This document shows, in pieces, positions 5,689-9,281 of a stretch of DNA of 9,281 nucleotides. The notes below the pieces were generated by a model that saw only the letters and a program-made list of their open reading frames with translations, was not told the origin of the DNA and did not search any database. The stretch covers positions 1-9,281 of the forward strand of contig JASBVU010000051.1 of assembly GCA_029960905.1 (NCBI GenBank), in the 5' to 3' direction. A program made the position numbers and the translations under genes. The DNA comes from Thermoanaerobacterium sp. Lineage in GTDB: Bacteria > Bacillota > Thermoanaerobacteria > Thermoanaerobacterales > Thermoanaerobacteraceae. Numbering within the stretch: position 1 is the first letter of the stretch; each line of letters opens with the position of its first letter.

Positions 5689-5718
5689 AAAAGCCGGTGT
5701 CATTAGACACTGGCTTTT
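5689..5718. terminator. Bidirectional terminator between osmC and gcvPB
   Basis: Bases 5689-5701 (AAAAGCCGGTGTC) pair with 5706-5718 (GACACTGGCTTTT) with one G-T pair and a 4-base loop. On the - strand it is followed by a run of six T, making a strong terminator for the gcv operon; on the + strand the T-run is TTTT-AC-TTTT. The loop holds the gcvPB stop codon (complement of 5703-5705), so the last gcvPB codons form one arm of the stem. Confidence 0.85.
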
Positions 5719-7154
5719 ACTTTTGGATTTCTTGCTGCCTTTACTTCATCAAGTCTTCTTACAGGCGTATTATGCGGTGCTGTCTTTAATATTTCTGGGT
5801 TTTCTTCTGCTTCTTTAGCGATTGATTTCATTGCTTCTATGAATTCATCTAAAGTCTCTTTGCTTTCAGTCTCAGTCGGTTCAATCATAAGTGCACTATC
5901 TACTATGAGAGGGAAGTAGATAGTAGGAGGATGAAATCCATAATCTATCAATCTTTTCGCTGCATCAAGTGTCGTTATGCCACTTTCTTTATTTTTGAGT
6001 CCGCTTAAAACAAATTCATGTTTGCATATTGTATCGTATGGAAGCTCATAATAGCTTTTAAGCTTTTCTTTAAGATAGTTTGCATTTAAAACAGCAATTT
6101 CACTGGCAAACTTAAGTCCTTCAGCACCCATAGTTAGCATATATGCGTACGCTTTGACTAGCACGTTGAAATTTCCGTAGAAACTCCTTACTTTGCCTAT
6201 AGTTTTAGGCAAATCATAATTTAGGAAGTAGTTGTCATCATTTTTTTCTACTATCGGAACTGGCAAAAAGTCTAATAGTTTTTCTTTTACGCCGACAGGT
6301 CCGCTTCCAGGCCCGCCACCACCGTGTGGTGTGGCAAAAGTCTTATGGAGATTTATGTGGACAACGTCAAAGCCCATGTCACCTGGTCTTGTTATCCCCA
6401 TGTTGGCATTCATATTTGCTCCATCGTAGTACAAAAGCCCGCCAGCATCATGAACTAACTTAGCTATTTCTATGATGTTTTTTTCAAAAAGGCCAAGAGT
6501 ATTTGGATTTGTAAGCATCAATCCTGCTACATCATCGTTAAGCATTGATTTTAATGCATCTATGTCTATGAGTCCGTCATTTCCCGATTTTACCTCCACT
6601 ACTTCAAACCCCGCTGTTGCAGCGCTAGCCGGATTTGTGCCGTGAGCAGAATCAGGTACTAAGATCTTTTTTCTTTTGTATTCACCGCGGCTTTCAAAGT
6701 ATGCCTTAATTATCATCATTCCAGTAAGCTCTCCATGAGCTCCTGCAGCAGGCTGCAGTGTTATCCCATCCATGCCTGTTATTTCCTTAAGCATTTCTTG
6801 CAAATTGTACATAAGCTTTAATGCACCTTGTACAGTATTTTCACTTTGAAGTGGATGTATGTCAGTAAATGCTTCAAAGCTGGCAATATCTTCATTTACT
6901 TTTGGATTGTACTTCATAGTACAAGATCCTAATGGGTAAAATCCTTTGTCAACGCTGTAATTTTTATATGATAAATTTGTATAATGCCTTATAAGCTCCA
7001 CTTCGCTGACTTCGGGAAGGATTAACTCTGTATGCCTTAAAAGCTCGTCTGGAATAGATTCTTCTAATTCAAAATCATCTACATCTAATGGTGGAAGGCT
7101 GTACGCTGTATGGCCTGGCTTTGATACTTCAAATATAAGTTTATCGTAGCTCAT
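5703..7154 (-). CDS. gcvPB: Glycine dehydrogenase (decarboxylating) subunit 2, P-protein beta
   Basis: This is the 483-residue PLP-carrying subunit of the two-chain P-protein, which decarboxylates glycine and transfers the aminomethyl group to lipoyl-GcvH. The ATG at 7154 (on -) has GGGAGGTG (complement of 7161-7168) 6 bases upstream; an in-frame GTG at 7175 lies before that site and is rejected. The fold-type I core shows GSCTMKYNP (residues 76-84), [20 protein letters not shown] (168-178) and the cofactor-binding Lys271 in [18 protein letters not shown]. The C-terminal domain ends with [11 protein letters not shown]. The length is typical. It overlaps the 3' end of gcvPA by 14 bases, so the two are translationally coupled, and it closes the operon. 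Premature termination of gcvPA upstream could lower its expression. Confidence 0.96.
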   Translation of the reverse strand: MSYDKLIFEVSKPGHTAYSLPPLDVDDFELEESIPDELLRHTELILPEVSEVELIRHYTNLSYKNYSVDKGFYPLGSCTMKYNPKVNEDIASFEAFTDIHPLQSENTVQGALKLMYNLQEMLKEITGMDGITLQPAAGAHGELTGMMIIKAYFESRGEYKRKKILVPDSAHGTNPASAATAGFEVVEVKSGNDGLIDIDALKSMLNDDVAGLMLTNPNTLGLFEKNIIEIAKLVHDAGGLLYYDGANMNANMGITRPGDMGFDVVHINLHKTFATPHGGGGPGSGPVGVKEKLLDFLPVPIVEKNDDNYFLNYDLPKTIGKVRSFYGNFNVLVKAYAYMLTMGAEGLKFASEIAVLNANYLKEKLKSYYELPYDTICKHEFVLSGLKNKESGITTLDAAKRLIDYGFHPPTIYFPLIVDSALMIEPTETESKETLDEFIEAMKSIAKEAEENPEILKTAPHNTPVRRLDEVKAARNPKVKASV

Positions 7155-8496
7155 GTTTTGCACCTCCCATGACACTTACAAGCTTATCGATTTCTTCTTT
7201 TGTCCTTTTTTCTGTGACGCAGATAAGCATTGAATTTTTGTACTTTTTGTACTCTTTTTCAAGATTGTAACCGCCGATTATGCCATTTGACAAAAGAAGT
7301 TCATTTAAGTCATCTACATTGTCTCCACATTCAATCGCAAACTCCATGAAAAATGGCTTTTCAAATAGAGGTTTAAACTTTCCTGTTTTTAATAGCTCAT
7401 TATATGCATAGTGAGACTTTTTGTAGCACTGCAAAGCAACCTCTTTGATGCCATACTTCCCAAGTGTTGCCATGTACACAGCGGCAGTCAATGCGTTTAG
7501 TGAGTGATTTGTGCAAATATTTGATGTGGCTTTTTCTCTCCTTATGTGCTGTTCTCTTGCTTGCAGCGTCAATACAAACCCTCTTTTGCCATCTACATCA
7601 TTTGTTTCGCCTATGATCCTGCCTGGCAATTTTCTCATTAGTTTTTGTGTAGTCGCAAAGAACCCAAGGTGAGGACCTCCAAAATTAAGGTTATTTCCAA
7701 GCGGTTGACCATCTCCTACTGCTATATCTGCACCTATTTCGCCAGGCGTTTTTAGTATTGACAATGATATTGGTTCGACGTACATAATGAGAAGTGAACC
7801 ATTTTTATGCACAAGCTTTTCTACCTCATCAAGGTTTTCTATTATGCCGAAGAAATTCGGATTTTGTGCTATAAATGCTGCAGTATTGCTGTCAATAGAG
7901 GATTTTAGAAGCTCTACATCTATCGTGCCTTCTTTATCGTCTATCTCGACAATTTCTATATTGCTGAATCTCATGTATGTATGAAGCACTTTTTTTGCTT
8001 AGGGATTAACTGATGATGATACAAGCACTTTTTTTCTGTTTGTAACGCTGGAGGCCATTTTTGCAGCTTCGCTTAATGCTGTAGCACCATCGTACATAGA
8101 TGCATTTGAAACATCCATACCAGTTAAGTTGCATATCATCGTTTGGTATTCATATATAGCCTGTAACGTACCTTGACTTATTTCAGGCTGGTACGGTGTA
8201 TAAGCTGTATAGAATTCAGGCTTTGATATGATGTGCTTTACAACGGATGGTATGAAGTGATCATAGACGCCTGCACCTAAGAAGCAAATAAGATCATCTG
8301 CTGTCTTAATATCTTTAGTTAATTCTTTTATGCTTTTAATAAGCTCTGCCTCTGACAAGGGCCCTGCTATATTAAGTTTCTGCTTTAACCTTATGTCTTC
8401 TGGAATGTCTACAAATAAATCTTCGATTGATTTTGCCTTCACAGATTGTAACATTTCGCTTTGTTCGGCTTTGGATACTGGGATGTATTTGTGCAC
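7141..8496 (-). pseudogene. gcvPA: Glycine dehydrogenase subunit 1, P-protein alpha, interrupted by an in-frame TAA
   Basis: GcvPA pairs with GcvPB to form the P-protein heterotetramer. From GTG 8496 (on -), which has AAAAGGAG (complement of 8505-8512) 8 bases upstream, 165 residues are read: MHKYIPVSKAEQ, GAGVYDHFIPSVV, TAYTPYQPEISQGTLQ, then NASMYDGATALSEAA. Translation stops at TAA (complement of 7999-8001). The same frame continues without another stop for 285 codons ([70 protein letters not shown] split over adjacent conserved blocks). Together the parts make 451 positions, the normal length of about 445-450. The stop replaces the residue after SSSVNP, usually Glu, so GAA to TAA is the simplest change. 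A GTG at 7989 and an ATG at 7974 could restart translation, but neither has a ribosome binding site. Either a real nonsense mutation or a sequencing error. Confidence 0.9.
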
Positions 8497-8525
8497 GATA
8501 CCCACTCCTTTTTAGGAAAATTTCA

Positions 8526-8900
8526 CTAATTGCAAAAATCTCTGTATTCTTCTGGTGACATAAGCTGGTCTAATTCACTTTTGTCAGTCATTTCAACGCA
8601 AATCATCCAGTTTTCGTATGGATCGCTGTTTAAAAGCGATGGATCGTCTGCAACAGATTGATTTACCTCAACGACTTTACCGCTTATAGGACAGTAGACA
8701 TCGGAAGCTGCTTTTACAGATTCAACGGTACCTAATGTATCTCCAGCATTTAAAACTGTATCTATTTCAGGAAGTTCTGCGTAGACTATATCTCCTAATG
8801 AATGCTGAGCAAAATCAGTTATTCCAACGTATGCTTTGTCACCTTCAACTTTTACCCATTCGTGATTTTTTGAATAATAAAGACTTTCTAAAACTTTCAT
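8526..8900 (-). CDS. gcvH: Glycine cleavage system H protein
   Basis: This 124-residue lipoyl carrier shuttles the aminomethyl group between P-, T- and L-proteins. The ATG at 8900 (on -) has AGGAGG (complement of 8909-8914) 8 bases upstream, overlapping the gcvT stop codon. The typical start [25 protein letters not shown] is split by the YVGITDFAQ motif; the lipoylation site is Lys63 in [10 protein letters not shown]. The C-terminal part contains NSDPYENWM and ends [10 protein letters not shown]. Length matches the family (about 125-130). It lies 12 bases after gcvT and 29 bases before gcvPA, in the order T-H-PA-PB usual for Firmicutes. Lipoate is probably attached by the LplA encoded at 2394-3374. 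Confidence 0.96.
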   Translation of the reverse strand: MKVLESLYYSKNHEWVKVEGDKAYVGITDFAQHSLGDIVYAELPEIDTVLNAGDTLGTVESVKAASDVYCPISGKVVEVNQSVADDPSLLNSDPYENWMICVEMTDKSELDQLMSPEEYRDFCN

Positions 8901-8912
8901 AAAAATAACCTC

Positions 8913-9281
8913 CTATTTTTTGTAATTTTTCTTGTAAAAATTTTTGCTTATTATAAAAGCCTTATATGGCTTATTGCGTATTATTATATTTATTTCATTG
9001 CCATTGGTGGCAAATTGACTTTTTATTAACGCCATGCCTATGTTTTTCTTTAGCGTAGGTGATAAATATCCAGTTGTCACATATCCGATCTTTTCACCTT
9101 CTGCATACACATCATAACCATGACGTGGTATGGCGTTTTCTACCATTTCAAACCCTATTATTTTCCTCTTAAGTCCTTCTTCTTTTTGATTTAATAGTGC
9201 TTCTTTCCCTAAGAATGATTTATCAAGTTTAACAAATGAACCTATTCCAGCTTCTAGTGGTGTTATGTCGTCAGAAAGCTC
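8913..9281 (-). CDS. gcvT: Glycine cleavage system T protein (aminomethyltransferase), C-terminal part
   Basis: The open frame continues to the window edge, so only the last 122 of roughly 365 residues are present and the start lies outside. GcvT transfers the methylene carbon from aminomethyl-lipoyl-GcvH to tetrahydrofolate and releases ammonia. The visible part begins with a segment containing DDITPLEAGIG, FVKLDKSFLGKEALL, then the GcvT C-terminal barrel: LKRKIIGFEM, AIPRHGYDVY, IGYVTTGYLSPTLKKNIGMAL and a lysine-rich end. It ends with TAG (complement of 8913-8915), which overlaps the gcvH ribosome binding site. It is the most upstream visible gene of the operon; its promoter and any glycine riboswitch would lie beyond 9281. 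Confidence 0.93.
   Translation of the reverse strand, partial: ELSDDITPLEAGIGSFVKLDKSFLGKEALLNQKEEGLKRKIIGFEMVENAIPRHGYDVYAEGEKIGYVTTGYLSPTLKKNIGMALIKSQFATNGNEINIIIRNKPYKAFIISKNFYKKNYKK

Noticed and set aside
7999..8001. Recoding of the gcvPA stop (selenocysteine, pyrrolysine or programmed read-through)
   Set aside because: The codon is TAA, not TGA or TAG; GcvPA is not a recoded family, and no stem-loop of the needed kind is evident just downstream.
1..9281. CRISPR arrays, tRNA/rRNA genes, insertion sequences or phage genes
   Set aside because: No repeat-spacer pattern, no cloverleaf or rRNA-like stretch, and no transposase or integrase motif was seen; the window is ordinary metabolic and envelope genes plus one decayed cluster.

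Overview
The window is low-GC DNA with strong AGGAGG-type ribosome binding sites, TTGACA/TATAAT-like promoters, short hairpin terminators and dense gene packing. Protein styles match anaerobic, probably thermophilic Firmicutes of the Thermoanaerobacterium/Thermoanaerobacter kind; this placement is by resemblance only.

Layout. Bases 1-63 hold the last codons of an unidentified upstream gene and its terminator. Bases 88-960 hold a small transcription unit with a good promoter and terminator whose contents are wrecked: the first 29 codons of a NifX/NifB-type (dinitrogenase Fe-Mo cofactor) protein run directly into the C-terminal part of a MinD/Mrp-type P-loop ATPase. That piece carries a one-base frameshift and runs on into a protein resembling DUF1847 that lacks its usual N-terminal cysteine cluster. 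Bases 979-2328 hold an HtrA/DegP membrane-anchored serine protease whose promoter carries WalR/PhoP-type 11-bp-periodic repeats. Bases 2335-5682 hold lplA (lipoate-protein ligase), lpdA (dihydrolipoamide dehydrogenase with its own N-terminal lipoyl domain) and an OsmC-family gene, all on the + strand. Converging on them from the right, on the - strand, is the glycine cleavage operon gcvT-gcvH-gcvPA-gcvPB; gcvT is cut by the window edge. The two arms meet at a hairpin terminator that includes the gcvPB stop codon.

How the genes fit together. LplA can attach lipoate to GcvH and to the lipoyl domain of LpdA. GcvPA/PB decarboxylate glycine onto GcvH, GcvT passes the methylene group to tetrahydrofolate, and LpdA reoxidises the dihydrolipoyl arm. 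The right two thirds of the window is therefore an almost self-contained glycine cleavage/synthase locus.

Main oddity. gcvPA is interrupted by an in-frame TAA (codon 166 of 452) at a position where the family normally has a glutamate; the reading frame is otherwise intact on both sides. Either this strain has a broken P-protein alpha subunit or the base call is wrong. No clearly new multi-gene system is visible; the most unusual items are the broken gcvPA, the three-way gene remnant, and several palindromic regulatory candidates.
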